From positions 127,386 to 191,385 of the forward strand of contig CAJUBE010000003.1 in assembly GCA_910584725.1 (NCBI GenBank): 64,000 bases of DNA, read 5' to 3'. This document shows positions 14,809-24,037 of this stretch, piece by piece (position 1 is the stretch's first letter; each line of letters begins with the position of its first letter). The notes below the pieces were generated by a model. It did no database searches and was not told the DNA's origin. It saw nothing but the letters and a program-made list of their open reading frames with translations. This stretch comes from an uncultured Lachnospiraceae bacterium (GTDB lineage: Bacteria > Bacillota > Clostridia > Lachnospirales > Lachnospiraceae). The position numbers and the translations under genes were made by a program.

Positions 14809-16299
14809 TCACTCCTCAAAACAGGCGTCCAGAATCCGCTTCGCAATGGGCACGGCGTAGTCGCCGCCGCTGCCCGCCCCTTCTATGATGATCGTCACGC
14901 ACACCTGCGGATCCTCCACCGGGGCGAACCCCGTAAACCATGCGTGGGAGTCCGTCTTGACTTTATTGTACTCCGCTGAGCCGGTCTTTCCTGCCGCCGT
15001 GTAGGAGAGCCCGGAAAGCTTGGTGCCCGTGCCGCTCTTTACCACTTCCTCCATCAGTTCCGTCATAATCCGCGCCTCCTCCTCGCTCATAAGCCGCTTG
15101 TAGGAGCCCGGGGAAAACTGTTTGACCACCGTCTTTTCGCTTGTTTCCACCCGCTCTAAAAGATAGGGCTTCATCAGCGTGCCGCCGTTTGCGATGGCGC
15201 AGGTAATCATATTGAGCTGCAGGGGCGTCATCTGCGTGGTTCCCTGTCCGATGGCCGCCTGCATCACATCCGCGTCGGTTGTATCTGCATCTATGACAAG
15301 TCTGCTCTGGTTGTAAGCGAAATCCACCTTCAGTTCCCGGTTAAACAACAGCTCATCCAGCGTATCGCCGAATTTCTCCCGGTCAAGGGAAAGCCCGATA
15401 CTGGCGAAAGCGGAATTGCATGATTTCGCGAAGGCTTTGGAGAAATCCTCGCTTCCGTGCGCCGTGCCATGATAACAGTTGATCTTCTCCTCCCCGTGGG
15501 AGAAGCTGCCGCCGCACTGGAATCTGAATTGATCAAACGAGTCAACATTTTCCCTGATATATTCCAGCGCCGTCACGATCTTAAAGGTGGAGCCGGGCGG
15601 GTACAGCCCCTGCGTCACCCGGTTTAACAAAACGCTGCTCTCCTTGTCGGCGATCAGCCCGTCCCATATGGCATCAATTTCATTCGGATCAAAGTCAGGT
15701 TTGGACACCATAGCTAAAATCCGCCCCGTGGACGGCTCCGATACGATCACCGCGCCACTGTACATGCCAAGGGAATCATAAGCAATCTGCTGTAAGTCCA
15801 CGTCCAGCGTAGTGATCACACTGTCTCCGGGATACTTTTCTCCAGCCACATCGCTTGCCACTTTCTGCGACAGTCTGGTATTGGAGTTGATCAGATAATA
15901 ATTTGCCTGCGCCTCTATGCCGAACTTGCCGTTGGAGGCATAGCCAACCGCGTGTGAAAACATATTGGCATAAGGGTACACCCGGATCTCCTTCCCCTCC
16001 GCGTCCGTTGCCGTCTCCGCAAGAATCTGGCCGCCTGCCGCGTAGATCGTACCCCTGCTGTTCTGGGCAACGAGAATCTCCTGCCTCGTATTGTAACTGT
16101 TATTCATCAGCGTCTGCCTGTGGGTGACCGCATAGTGGCACGTATAACCCATCATCACAAAAAACAGTCCAACAAAAAACCAGGTGACCGTCATGATCTG
16201 TCGGTTACGCTTCCTCTTCGTCTTCCCCGTCCTGCGGTTCGTCTCCCGCTCTCCGCTCTCTCTTCTCTCTGCTGTTTTTTCGTTTTCTGTTCTTGGCAC
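14809..16299 (-). CDS. Class B penicillin-binding protein (peptidoglycan transpeptidase)
   Basis: The 496-residue protein has a basic cytoplasmic tail, one membrane anchor (~residues 36-55) and a transpeptidase domain with Ser237-xx-Lys240 (STFK), SCN (293-295) and KTGS (438-441). It cross-links peptidoglycan outside the cell. The layout, without PASTA domains, resembles PbpA/FtsI-type enzymes paired with SEDS flippases. The GTG start has GGAG six bases upstream, so the first 95 bases overlap the ftsW-like gene. An alternative ATG at 16194 would avoid the overlap but lacks a good site. Confidence 0.93.
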   Translation of the reverse strand: MPRTENEKTAERRESGERETNRRTGKTKRKRNRQIMTVTWFFVGLFFVMMGYTCHYAVTHRQTLMNNSYNTRQEILVAQNSRGTIYAAGGQILAETATDAEGKEIRVYPYANMFSHAVGYASNGKFGIEAQANYYLINSNTRLSQKVASDVAGEKYPGDSVITTLDVDLQQIAYDSLGMYSGAVIVSEPSTGRILAMVSKPDFDPNEIDAIWDGLIADKESSVLLNRVTQGLYPPGSTFKIVTALEYIRENVDSFDQFRFQCGGSFSHGEEKINCYHGTAHGSEDFSKAFAKSCNSAFASIGLSLDREKFGDTLDELLFNRELKVDFAYNQSRLVIDADTTDADVMQAAIGQGTTQMTPLQLNMITCAIANGGTLMKPYLLERVETSEKTVVKQFSPGSYKRLMSEEEARIMTELMEEVVKSGTGTKLSGLSYTAAGKTGSAEYNKVKTDSHAWFTGFAPVEDPQVCVTIIIEGAGSGGDYAVPIAKRILDACFEE

Positions 16300-17608
16300 G
16301 TCTGTCTCCTTCGTCCCGCCTGATAATATAAAGTCCTTCTATGATAAAAAACATGACCAGTGTAGTCAATACCGAACTGCCGCCATAACTGATAAAAGGC
16401 AGCGTCACACCCGTCATGGGGATAAACTTAGTTCCCCCTCCTACCGTCAAAAACACCTGGAAAATATATGTCACACCAAGCCCGAAAGCAATCAGCCTGT
16501 AAAATCGGTTCTGCAGCTTCAAAGCAATGTTCATGCACATGATAAAACTGCTGATACAGATCAGAAGCAGACACATGGAAAAGAGAATACCCAGCTCCTC
16601 AGCCACCGCTGAGAAGACAAAATCCGCCTCCACCAGCGGGATCGAGGTGGGATTTCCCCGAAAAAGTCCGAGGCCGAACCATCCGCCGCTGCTGATGCCG
16701 AACAGCGACTGGGTAATCTGGAACCCTGCGTCGTCAATGCAGCTGAACGGGTCACGCCACGCCTGTACACGTACCTGCACATGGGAGAACATACGAAAAG
16801 CAACGACCGCCGCCCCTGCGCCGCCAGCCGCTCCCAGAAACAGATAAATCCATCTGCCCGTGGCAATAAATACCATGAGAACATAGACCACAAAGAAAAT
16901 CAGCGCGCTCCCCAGATCCTTGGAGGCCACCAGAATCAGCACATGGGCGCCCGCCAGCGCCGCCGTCACCGCCACCCGCAGGAAGTCCCACTCTTCACTG
17001 AAAGCGCTTGCCAGGAAAAATACAAACAAGATCTTCACAAACTCCGAGGGCTGGAAAGTGATTCCCGCCAGAGAATAAGATATCTTCGAACCGTAAGTGA
17101 CCGCTCCCAGAATCAACACCACACCGAGAGCCGCAATACCTGCGCCCGCATAGACCCAAGTCAGGCTCTTTAAAAATTTCAGATTGCGGATAAAAAAGGG
17201 AACCGCCATACCGATGATAATAGATGTCGTCACAATAAAAAATTGTTTGATCGCCCGCTCATAGGAAAGCCTTGTGAGAATCACAAAACCAATACTCAAA
17301 AGCATACACATATTGTTGATAATCAGAAGATTCCCCTTCGGATAGATCATGCGGAAAAGCATGACCGTAGAAAAAAGAAGAATCTGCTGCAACACATAAA
17401 AGAGCAGGTACTCGATCTTCCCCGTCTCAAAGCAGATCACAAGAAAGCACGAAAAATGCACCAGAAACATCCAGATGTTCTGGCGGAAGTACCCTGCTTT
17501 GCGCCGTTCCTCCTCCTGAAACCGAAACACGAGAAAACACTCCAGCGTATAGCAGGCGATAAATAAAGTGATAAAATATTTAGAAAGCTCTGTGATATAC
17601 AGCTCCAT
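16205..17608 (-). CDS. FtsW/RodA/SpoVE family SEDS glycosyltransferase
   Basis: SEDS proteins polymerise lipid II into glycan strands with a partner class B PBP, which here is the next gene. The 467-residue product has about ten membrane segments and the family motifs: FQPSEFVKI, SKDLGSALIFF, GISSGGWFGLGLFRGN, ADFVFSAVAEELG and TGVTLPFISYGGSS. The C-terminal tail is strongly charged because it overlaps the PBP start. AAGGTGG precedes the chosen ATG by five bases. Whether it serves division, elongation or sporulation cannot be told from sequence. Confidence 0.93.
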   Translation of the reverse strand: MELYITELSKYFITLFIACYTLECFLVFRFQEEERRKAGYFRQNIWMFLVHFSCFLVICFETGKIEYLLFYVLQQILLFSTVMLFRMIYPKGNLLIINNMCMLLSIGFVILTRLSYERAIKQFFIVTTSIIIGMAVPFFIRNLKFLKSLTWVYAGAGIAALGVVLILGAVTYGSKISYSLAGITFQPSEFVKILFVFFLASAFSEEWDFLRVAVTAALAGAHVLILVASKDLGSALIFFVVYVLMVFIATGRWIYLFLGAAGGAGAAVVAFRMFSHVQVRVQAWRDPFSCIDDAGFQITQSLFGISSGGWFGLGLFRGNPTSIPLVEADFVFSAVAEELGILFSMCLLLICISSFIMCMNIALKLQNRFYRLIAFGLGVTYIFQVFLTVGGGTKFIPMTGVTLPFISYGGSSVLTTLVMFFIIEGLYIIRRDEGDRRAKNRKRKNSREKRERRAGDEPQDGEDEEEA

Positions 17609-17635
17609 CATACCCACCTTAATTTCATGCAAGTG

Positions 17636-17947
17636 CGGAGAATGCCGCTTTTCACTCTAACCGCCATGTCACAGCTTAGCTGTGACTCAAATCAATGCGG
17701 AGAATGCCGCATTTCAGGCATTCTCCTGAGTGAAAGTGATTTGCGAAGCAAATCTAGAACTTCTTAACGAAGCAGCCATTGCTGCTGAGCTTTAGAAGTT
17801 CTTTTCACTCTAACCTCCATGATTCCGCTTCGCGGAATCTCAAATCTATGCGGAGAATGCCGTATTTCAGGCATTCTCCTGAGTGAAACATAGAACTTCT
17901 TAACGAAGCAGCCTCTGCTGCTGAGTTTTAGAAGTTCTTTTCACTCT
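17636..17947 (+). repeat. R1 intergenic repeats, tandem copies b1 and b2
   Basis: This gene-free stretch holds a decayed stub (17636-17659) and two full R1 units. In b1 stem A is GTCACAGC/GCTGTGAC; in b2 it is GATTCCGC/GCGGAATC. Both share stem B (GGAGAATGCC/GGCATTCTCC) and stem C (AGAACTTCT/AGAAGTTCT with inner GCAGC/GCTGC). b1 carries an extra hairpin GATTTGC/GCAAATC between B and C. The end overlaps the last codons of the U32 gene. Confidence 0.9.
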
Positions 17948-20460
17948 ATACCCCGTTTACAATGCCCTGTCGTATAATCTGAAAAGGGAAAATCCCCCTC
18001 TAAAATTTTTGTACACTGTACCCCGTCCTCCGAAGTAAAATCATAGCGCAGCGCATCCGCATCGATTCGCTCCCGCTCCTTTTTTGCGCCGTGCAGGGAG
18101 TAGGGAACGCAGTTATATATGACATTATAACAGTGTTCACAGTTTATCTCCACAGGAAATGTTTCGCCACGACGATCCTTCAGCAAAAGCTGCCGTTTCA
18201 CGCCCTCCCCCTTGCCGCAGTCTCCAGCCGTCTTTCGCAGACAGTTGGCTGTAAGCATCATGGGAATCCGGCTGTAGGCGATCAGGCTTGTTCGCATTCC
18301 ACGCTCCCCGGCCGCCCGGGCCAGATGAGCCGCCTCCCCCGCATTCAATTCATAGGGAAGCGTGATCTCCTCAGCAAAGCCCTGGAAAAACTCCAACGCA
18401 TCCGCGTTAAAGCAGTATAGTCCCGCATCCGGCACGAGTTCGTATACCGTCCTGCCGCCTGCCTGTTCACCCGACAGCTCCCGCACCCTACGAACCTTCC
18501 ACGCCCATGCCAGACTCTCAAGATTGCGCATGAGAAATCCATGCACAAAAGCCCCCGCCTGTTCCAGCAGCTCTGCCAGCCGCCGCAGATATGCCTCGTC
18601 CCGCTCCCGCAGAATACAGGGAAGCGCCAGATAAAAGCAGGGCATGTCCCCAGCGTCCGACCGCTGTACGGCTTCCTCCGCCATCGCCATAATTTCCTCA
18701 TAAGACGCAGAAAAAAGGTCGCTGTCGATATAAATCCGTCTGCAGCCGCCCCATGCGAGAACTGCCCGAAGCTGTTCCCGGGTGCTGACTGTCACATCAA
18801 CTGCGGGGGGATCCGCCGCAGTTTTCCCTTTCGCGTTCTTCTCTGTCACAGACTTTTCTACCGTTGTTTCTGTCACCTGCAACTCTATCCTTGCGTTTTC
18901 TGCAGCAGACATAGTATGTGCCGCCTTTGTATTTGACTGACTCGGTCGATTATTCTTTTTCTCAATTTCAGACACTTTCTCATGTCCCGAAAGCATCTGC
19001 TGCACGAAAAAATCTACACCAGCCGTTTTTGGCTGCCTGCCGCCGCTCCCCCGTCTCCCGGCCACAGCCGACTCGAAAGCTTCCACCCCATTCCGCCGCA
19101 GCTCGTTCAAGGCTCTGACAGGCACAAAGCAGGCGCCCTCCATGCAAACCTCGCAGTCCGTCACCGCCAGAAGGCTTTCCCCCGTCTTGCAGAGCCGCCT
19201 TCTGACTTCCTCCACGGTCAAAGGCGCGTTTTTCGCGGGCTGTACGATCTCCCCTGTAACTTCCGCCTTGGCGCGCGCCGTCTCCCCACATCTTCTCTCC
19301 TCCGCCGCATCACCGTCCTGCCGCGCTGACAGATCCGTCGCCTCAAAACATGCCGCTCCCGCATCACCGCTTTGCTGCTGCGATAATCTGCCGTCTGCTT
19401 CCATGCACAGCCGCAGCGGCTCGCCCGCTTTCACCACCGCACGCATCCGCACCGGCATTTTCTCCGGTTCCCTGATATATGTCTCCCGTATTTCCGAGAG
19501 CAGCGACTCGTCACAGCCTTCGTAGCCGGGCTTTTCTATCGTGACCATCTCTCTTCCGTTGTGCCGCTCGTAGTAGCCTGACTGAATCTCGCTGCGGATA
19601 TAGAGGCTCTTAAGCCTGTCCATATCCTCCTGCTCCACCCGATACCCCGCCGCCCCTTTCCTCTCGTACAGATCCATATATTTGCGGTATACCGCCGTGA
19701 CACCCGCCGCATACTCCGGCCGCTTCATCCGCCCCTCAATCTTGAAGGAGTCGATTCCCGCCTCCAGAAGCGCCGGCAGATACGCCAAGGTGCACATATC
19801 TTTCAGGCTTAGAGGATAACCGCTCCCGGAAAGCCGCCTTTTTCCATCATAAATCTCGTAGGGCAGACGGCACGGCTGGGCGCAGCGGCCCCGATTGCCG
19901 CTCCTTCCCCCAAGAATACTGCTGAACAGGCACTGTCCTGAATAGGAATAGCACATGGCGCCGTGGATAAAGCACTCCACCTCCACGCCCGTCGCCCTTC
20001 GGATTTTCTTCACTTCCTCCAGAGAAAGCTCTCTGGCTGGCACAATGCGGACCGCTCCCTGTTCCTTCAAAAGCGCGGCCCCGCGCACGCCTGTCACCGT
20101 CATCTGGGTGCTCACATGCAGGGGCAGTCCCGGAAAATGCTCTCTGATATGGCAGAAAACCCCAAAATCCTGCACGATTACACCGTCGAGCCCCGCCTCA
20201 TAAAAAGGTGTCAGATACTCGTCAAGAGACGCCATCTCCCGCTCTTTCAGAAGCGTATTTACTGTCAGATAAATTTTCTTTCCATAAAAATGGGCAACAC
20301 GGAGCGCGCGGACAATCTCCTCCTCCGTGAAATTGTCCGCATATGCTCTGGCGCCAAACTGTTGTCCGCCCAGATATACCGCATCCGCCCCGGCATTTAC
20401 CGCACCCAGAAAGCCCTCATAACTTCCCGCCGGGGCAAGCAGCTCCACCCGCTTGCCCAT
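17941..20460 (-). CDS. U32 family peptidase with DUF3656
   Basis: The 839-residue protein starts with the U32 fold: LLAPAGSYEGFLGAVNAGADAVYLGG, the ECFIHGAMCYSYSGQC active/metal region, then GNRGRCAQPCR and KIEGRMKRPEY. A DUF3656-type C-terminal half follows, interrupted by low-complexity Glu/Ala stretches (~390-420 and ~500-560). U32 members act as collagenase-like proteases or, as RlhA/TrhP, in RNA hydroxylation with an iron-sulphur or prephenate dependence. Which activity applies is not certain. GAGGAG lies eight bases before the ATG. Confidence 0.9.
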   Translation of the reverse strand: MGKRVELLAPAGSYEGFLGAVNAGADAVYLGGQQFGARAYADNFTEEEIVRALRVAHFYGKKIYLTVNTLLKEREMASLDEYLTPFYEAGLDGVIVQDFGVFCHIREHFPGLPLHVSTQMTVTGVRGAALLKEQGAVRIVPARELSLEEVKKIRRATGVEVECFIHGAMCYSYSGQCLFSSILGGRSGNRGRCAQPCRLPYEIYDGKRRLSGSGYPLSLKDMCTLAYLPALLEAGIDSFKIEGRMKRPEYAAGVTAVYRKYMDLYERKGAAGYRVEQEDMDRLKSLYIRSEIQSGYYERHNGREMVTIEKPGYEGCDESLLSEIRETYIREPEKMPVRMRAVVKAGEPLRLCMEADGRLSQQQSGDAGAACFEATDLSARQDGDAAEERRCGETARAKAEVTGEIVQPAKNAPLTVEEVRRRLCKTGESLLAVTDCEVCMEGACFVPVRALNELRRNGVEAFESAVAGRRGSGGRQPKTAGVDFFVQQMLSGHEKVSEIEKKNNRPSQSNTKAAHTMSAAENARIELQVTETTVEKSVTEKNAKGKTAADPPAVDVTVSTREQLRAVLAWGGCRRIYIDSDLFSASYEEIMAMAEEAVQRSDAGDMPCFYLALPCILRERDEAYLRRLAELLEQAGAFVHGFLMRNLESLAWAWKVRRVRELSGEQAGGRTVYELVPDAGLYCFNADALEFFQGFAEEITLPYELNAGEAAHLARAAGERGMRTSLIAYSRIPMMLTANCLRKTAGDCGKGEGVKRQLLLKDRRGETFPVEINCEHCYNVIYNCVPYSLHGAKKERERIDADALRYDFTSEDGVQCTKILEGDFPFSDYTTGHCKRGIE

Positions 20461-20478
20461 ACTGTCTGCTCCTCTTAC

Positions 20479-20514
20479 AAAAGGAGCAGACCCTCGGATC
20501 TGCTCCTTACTTTT
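20479..20514. terminator. Hairpin terminator next to R2 copy 1
   Basis: GGAGCAGA and TCTGCTCC form an 8-bp stem with short T runs on both strands. It lies between zapA and the U32 gene and may end the zapA transcript. Confidence 0.6.
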
Positions 20515-20605
20515 TATGCGCAGGCCCTCATATGAAAGTTTGCTGTTTCACAGCATGCGGGCCGCACGGTCATGAGTAGGGAAAGATAACGCTTTCCTAC
20601 TCAAT
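20511..20605 (-). repeat. R2 structured repeat, copy 1
   Basis: Read on the minus strand it has the two R2 hairpins: TGAGTAGG...CCTACTCA, then GTGCGGCCC...GGGCC-TGCGC with inner TGCTG/CAGCA, ending GCGCATAAAAA. It is inverted relative to the other two copies. Confidence 0.85.
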
Positions 20606-20615
20606 TGTTATTCTG

Positions 20616-21026
20616 TTATTTTCCTTTGCGCTCCTTGAGCTCCGTCTCCATGCGGACGATCTGCTTCGCATTCTCGTTCGCTTCTTTCTGGAGACTCTTG
20701 ACACTCTTCTCAGTACTCTCCAGCTTCATCTGCGCCGCGATCAAATCATGCTTCAGCGCATACACCTCATCGTTCTTACTTTTCAAATCTTCTTCCAGAA
20801 TACTGATCTGCTTCTTCGCCTTAAAATAGTCGTCCGCTATATTGAGCTGCAGCAGCACATTCTGGGTATCCATCGGCTGCCGTCTGAAACTGTCAATCTT
20901 GTTGTACTCGGCTATTTTATTGTTTATGTAGGACGCCACCTTCTGCAAGTATTCCTCACTCTCATAACCGCTCAGAGTGAAAACTTTACCGGCAATGATC
21001 ACTTCCGTATCTGTTTTTGTTGACAT
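20616..21026 (-). CDS. zapA: Cell division protein ZapA
   Basis: ZapA promotes FtsZ bundling at the division ring. The 136-residue product has the ZapA head (EVIIAGKVFTLSGYESEEYLQKVASYIN) followed by a long coiled coil (~residues 60-135) used for tetramer formation, longer than in Bacillus as is usual in Clostridia. GGAGG lies nine bases before the ATG. It is next to ruvB on the same strand. Confidence 0.93.
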   Translation of the reverse strand: MSTKTDTEVIIAGKVFTLSGYESEEYLQKVASYINNKIAEYNKIDSFRRQPMDTQNVLLQLNIADDYFKAKKQISILEEDLKSKNDEVYALKHDLIAAQMKLESTEKSVKSLQKEANENAKQIVRMETELKERKGK

Positions 21027-21079
21027 AGGAGCGCCCCTCCAACGCTTTTACATAAAGTATCACATTTATTATAGCCGCC

Positions 21080-22090
21080 TTAAGACGGAATTTCAAGCCC
21101 AAAATGCCGATAGGCAAGATCGGTGACCATCCTTCCCCGCGGCGTGCGGTTTAAAAAACCGTTTTGAATGAGATAAGGCTCATACACGTCTTCAATCGTT
21201 CCTGCATCCTCCCCGATGGCCGCCGCCAGCGTATCAAGCCCCACCGGACCGCCCTTAAACTTCTCCATCATGGTGATCAGAATGTTCCTATCCACATGAT
21301 CCAATCCCATTTTATCCACATCCATCAGATCAAGCGCAACCCTGGCAACCTCCTCCGTGATCACCCCGTCGTACTTTACCTGCGCAAAATCCCGCACCCG
21401 TTTCAGAATGCGGTTGGCAAGACGCGGCGTTCCCCGGCTTCTTCTCGCCAGCTCCACAGCGCCCTTCTCGTCAATCTCAACCCCCAGCTTTTTCGCAGAC
21501 TGTCTGATAATCACCGTCAGCTCCTTCACCGTGTAAAACTCCAGCCTGTGAATCATGCCAAACCGGTCTCTGAGCGGCGCGGTCAGAAGCCCTGCCCTAG
21601 TCGTCGCCCCCACCAGCGTAAAATGGGGCAGATCCAGACGGATGGAACGCGCCGTGGGACCTTTGCCGATCATAATGTCAATGGCGTAATCCTCCATGGC
21701 GGGATACAACACTTCCTCCACCTGCCGATTCAGCCTGTGGATCTCGTCCACAAAGAGCAGGTCGCCCTCCTGCAGATTGTTGAGGATCGCCGCCATCTCA
21801 CCCGGTTTCTCAATCGCCGGACCGCTGGTGACTTTCATGTGCACGCCCATCTCGTTGGCGATAATGCCCGCAAGTGTCGTCTTGCCCAGTCCGGGCGGCC
21901 CGTAAAACAGCACATGATCCAGCGCGTCCCCCCTCTGCTTCGCCGCCTCAATGTAAACCTTGAGATTGTTTTTCACCTTTTCTTGACCAATATAGTCAAC
22001 AAGATTCTGCGGACGCAGGGATCCCTCTATTTTGATATCTTCCTCTATCAGATTTGTCTCGATCATTCTGTTTGGCATCGTTTTCTCCAT
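21080..22090 (-). CDS. ruvB: Holliday junction branch migration ATPase RuvB
   Basis: The 336-residue protein is full-length RuvB: SLRPQNLVDYIGQEKV, Walker A GPPGLGKTT, Walker B LLFVDEIHRL, sensor GATTRAGLL, and the C-terminal winged helix TPRGRMVTDLAYRHFG. Rings of RuvB drive branch migration with RuvA. The gene normally follows ruvA directly; here ruvA is 6.6 kb upstream, with a divergent DUF1538 pair and an ABC exporter between them. The ribosome site is weak (AGG seven bases upstream). Confidence 0.97.
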   Translation of the reverse strand: MEKTMPNRMIETNLIEEDIKIEGSLRPQNLVDYIGQEKVKNNLKVYIEAAKQRGDALDHVLFYGPPGLGKTTLAGIIANEMGVHMKVTSGPAIEKPGEMAAILNNLQEGDLLFVDEIHRLNRQVEEVLYPAMEDYAIDIMIGKGPTARSIRLDLPHFTLVGATTRAGLLTAPLRDRFGMIHRLEFYTVKELTVIIRQSAKKLGVEIDEKGAVELARRSRGTPRLANRILKRVRDFAQVKYDGVITEEVARVALDLMDVDKMGLDHVDRNILITMMEKFKGGPVGLDTLAAAIGEDAGTIEDVYEPYLIQNGFLNRTPRGRMVTDLAYRHFGLEIPS

Positions 22091-22125
22091 ATCACAACCT
22101 AATTTTTGGAAGTACTTCTCACGCT

Positions 22126-22262
22126 AACCGCCATGATTCCGCTTCGCGGAATCTCAGATCAATGCGGAGAATGCCGCATTTCAGGCATTCTCCTGAGTGA
22201 AACATAGAACTTCTTAACGAAGCAGCCTCTGCTGCTGAGTTTTAGAAGTTCTTTTCACTCTA
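22126..22262 (+). repeat. R1 intergenic repeat, copy c
   Basis: It contains a full unit: stem A GATTCCGC/GCGGAATC, stem B and stem C identical to copy b2. A partial C-end (22107-22125) precedes it. It lies immediately upstream of ruvB, at one edge of the block that separates ruvB from ruvA. Confidence 0.9.
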
Positions 22263-22310
22263 ATCATAGCATTTTCCCACCCGCTTCGCAAGTTCGTCAC
22301 TTTTCTGCCC

Positions 22311-22337
22311 TTGTCAAACAGAGCAATTCATTATAAT
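22311..22337 (+). promoter_or_regulatory. Promoter of the DUF1538/P-II operon
   Basis: TTGTCA lies 15 bases before TATAAT; a second TATAAT overlaps it at 22337. The spacing is short, so the call is tentative. Confidence 0.45.
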
Positions 22338-22411
22338 ATAATAGACACATATATTGAAACAGACGCTTGACTATCATCTATCCATCTGTAAATTGTAAAT
22401 GGGGTGTTTTT

Positions 22412-23971
22412 TTGCAGGCAGGAAAAATATTACGGGGAAAACTGATCGAAAAACTGCGCGAGGCGTTGGTGGCTGTGCTTCCAATCATTGTCATCGTGCT
22501 CTTTTTGTGCTTTTCCGTGGCTCCGATCTCTCCCAGCATTCTTCTCTGCTTTCTGATCGGCGCCGTTCTTCTGATTCTTGGCATGATGTTTTTCACGCTG
22601 GGCGCGGAACTCGCCATGTCTCCCATGGGTGAAAAGGTCGGCACCTGCATGACAAAAAGTAAAAAACTCAGCGTTATCGTTTTCCTTTCTTTCCTTCTGG
22701 GTTTTATCATCACCGTGTCCGAGCCGGATCTGCAGGTACTTGCCGGACAGGTGCCCTCCATCCCGAACGGTATCCTGATCGGCGCGGTGGCAGGCGGCGT
22801 GGCTCTCTTTCTGGTCATCGCCCTGCTTCGTATGCTGTTTCGCATCCCCCTGCCGCCTCTGCTTATCTTCTTTTATATACTGGTCTTTGTTCTGGCTCTT
22901 TTCGTGCCGGATGATTTTTTAAGCATTGCTTTCGATTCCGGCGGTGTGACCACTGGTCCCATGACGGTACCCTTCATTATGGCGCTCGGCGTGGGCGTCG
23001 CTGCCATCCGTAACGACCGCCATGCCGCGGACGACAGTTTCGGTCTGGTGGCGCTCTGTTCCATCGGTCCCATCGTGTCCGTCCTGATCCTCGGCATGAT
23101 CTATCACCCCGGCGAGAGCAGCTATGTGCCGCCGGTCATTCCCTCCGTAGATACTTCCGTGGAGCTGTGGTCGCTGTTCCATCAGGGATTTCCTACCTAC
23201 ATAGCGGAGATTGCGGTCTCCCTCTTTCCTATCGTACTCTTTTTCGGACTGTTCCAGCTTGCCGTGCTGAAGCTTTCCAGACGTACCCTGTCGAAAATGC
23301 TGATCGGTCTCGCCTACACATACATCGGACTGGTTCTGTTTATGACAGGTGTAAATGTCGGCTTTATGCCCGCCGGAAACTATCTGGGGCAGATACTCGG
23401 CTCTTCCTCCAACCCGTGGTTTTTGATCCCGATCGCCATGGTGATGGGCTTCTTTATCGTAAAGGCAGAGCCTGCCGTCTACGTGCTGAACAAACAGGTG
23501 GAAGAAATCACCGACGGCGCCATCTCCGCAGGCTCCATGGGGACCTGTCTCTCCGTGGGCGTCGCCATATCCCTTGGGATCGCCATGCTTCGCGTGCTGA
23601 CCGGCATCTCCGTCATGTGGTTTCTGATTCCCGGATATGCCTTTGCCCTCGGTATCTCTTTCTTCGTACCGAAAATCTATACCGCCATCGCCTTTGACTC
23701 CGGCGGCGTTGCCTCCGGCCCCATGACCGCGGCGTTTCTGCTCCCTCTCGCGCAGGGTGCGTGCGGCGCTGTCGGCGGCAGTATCGTGACGGACGCCTTC
23801 GGCATTGTGGCGATGGTTGCCATGACGCCGCTTATCACCATCCAGCTTCTCGGACTGCTGTCGCAGCGGCAGAAAGCATCCGGCAGAAAGAAACGCCGGC
23901 TCGCCGGGCAGCTTGCAGGACTGGTGCCTGCGGTTACATCCGAGGCGGAAGATGTTATTATCGAACTTTGA
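22412..23971 (+). CDS. DUF1538 integral membrane protein (putative transporter)
   Basis: The ~519-residue protein has about a dozen membrane segments in two homologous halves. Each half carries the same signature, AFDSGGVTTGPMTVPF near residue 175 and AFDSGGVASGPMTAAF near residue 430, typical of DUF1538. The inverted-repeat layout suggests a transporter, but no substrate is established. A TTG start behind GGGGTG is preferred over a TTG 45 bases upstream that lacks a ribosome site. It is co-transcribed with a P-II-like protein, implying nucleotide or metabolite control. Confidence 0.85.
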   Translation: MQAGKILRGKLIEKLREALVAVLPIIVIVLFLCFSVAPISPSILLCFLIGAVLLILGMMFFTLGAELAMSPMGEKVGTCMTKSKKLSVIVFLSFLLGFIITVSEPDLQVLAGQVPSIPNGILIGAVAGGVALFLVIALLRMLFRIPLPPLLIFFYILVFVLALFVPDDFLSIAFDSGGVTTGPMTVPFIMALGVGVAAIRNDRHAADDSFGLVALCSIGPIVSVLILGMIYHPGESSYVPPVIPSVDTSVELWSLFHQGFPTYIAEIAVSLFPIVLFFGLFQLAVLKLSRRTLSKMLIGLAYTYIGLVLFMTGVNVGFMPAGNYLGQILGSSSNPWFLIPIAMVMGFFIVKAEPAVYVLNKQVEEITDGAISAGSMGTCLSVGVAISLGIAMLRVLTGISVMWFLIPGYAFALGISFFVPKIYTAIAFDSGGVASGPMTAAFLLPLAQGACGAVGGSIVTDAFGIVAMVAMTPLITIQLLGLLSQRQKASGRKKRRLAGQLAGLVPAVTSEAEDVIIEL

Positions 23972-24037
23972 TCTGGCAGGCAGAAAACCTTTTGCCCGCC
24001 GCGCCGGGGTCTGCGCATATAAAAACGGAGGATATCC

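Noticed and set aside
17636..17947. Tandem repeats considered as a CRISPR array
   Set aside because: Only two unequal units of about 150 bp with internal hairpins, no short regular spacers and no cas genes.
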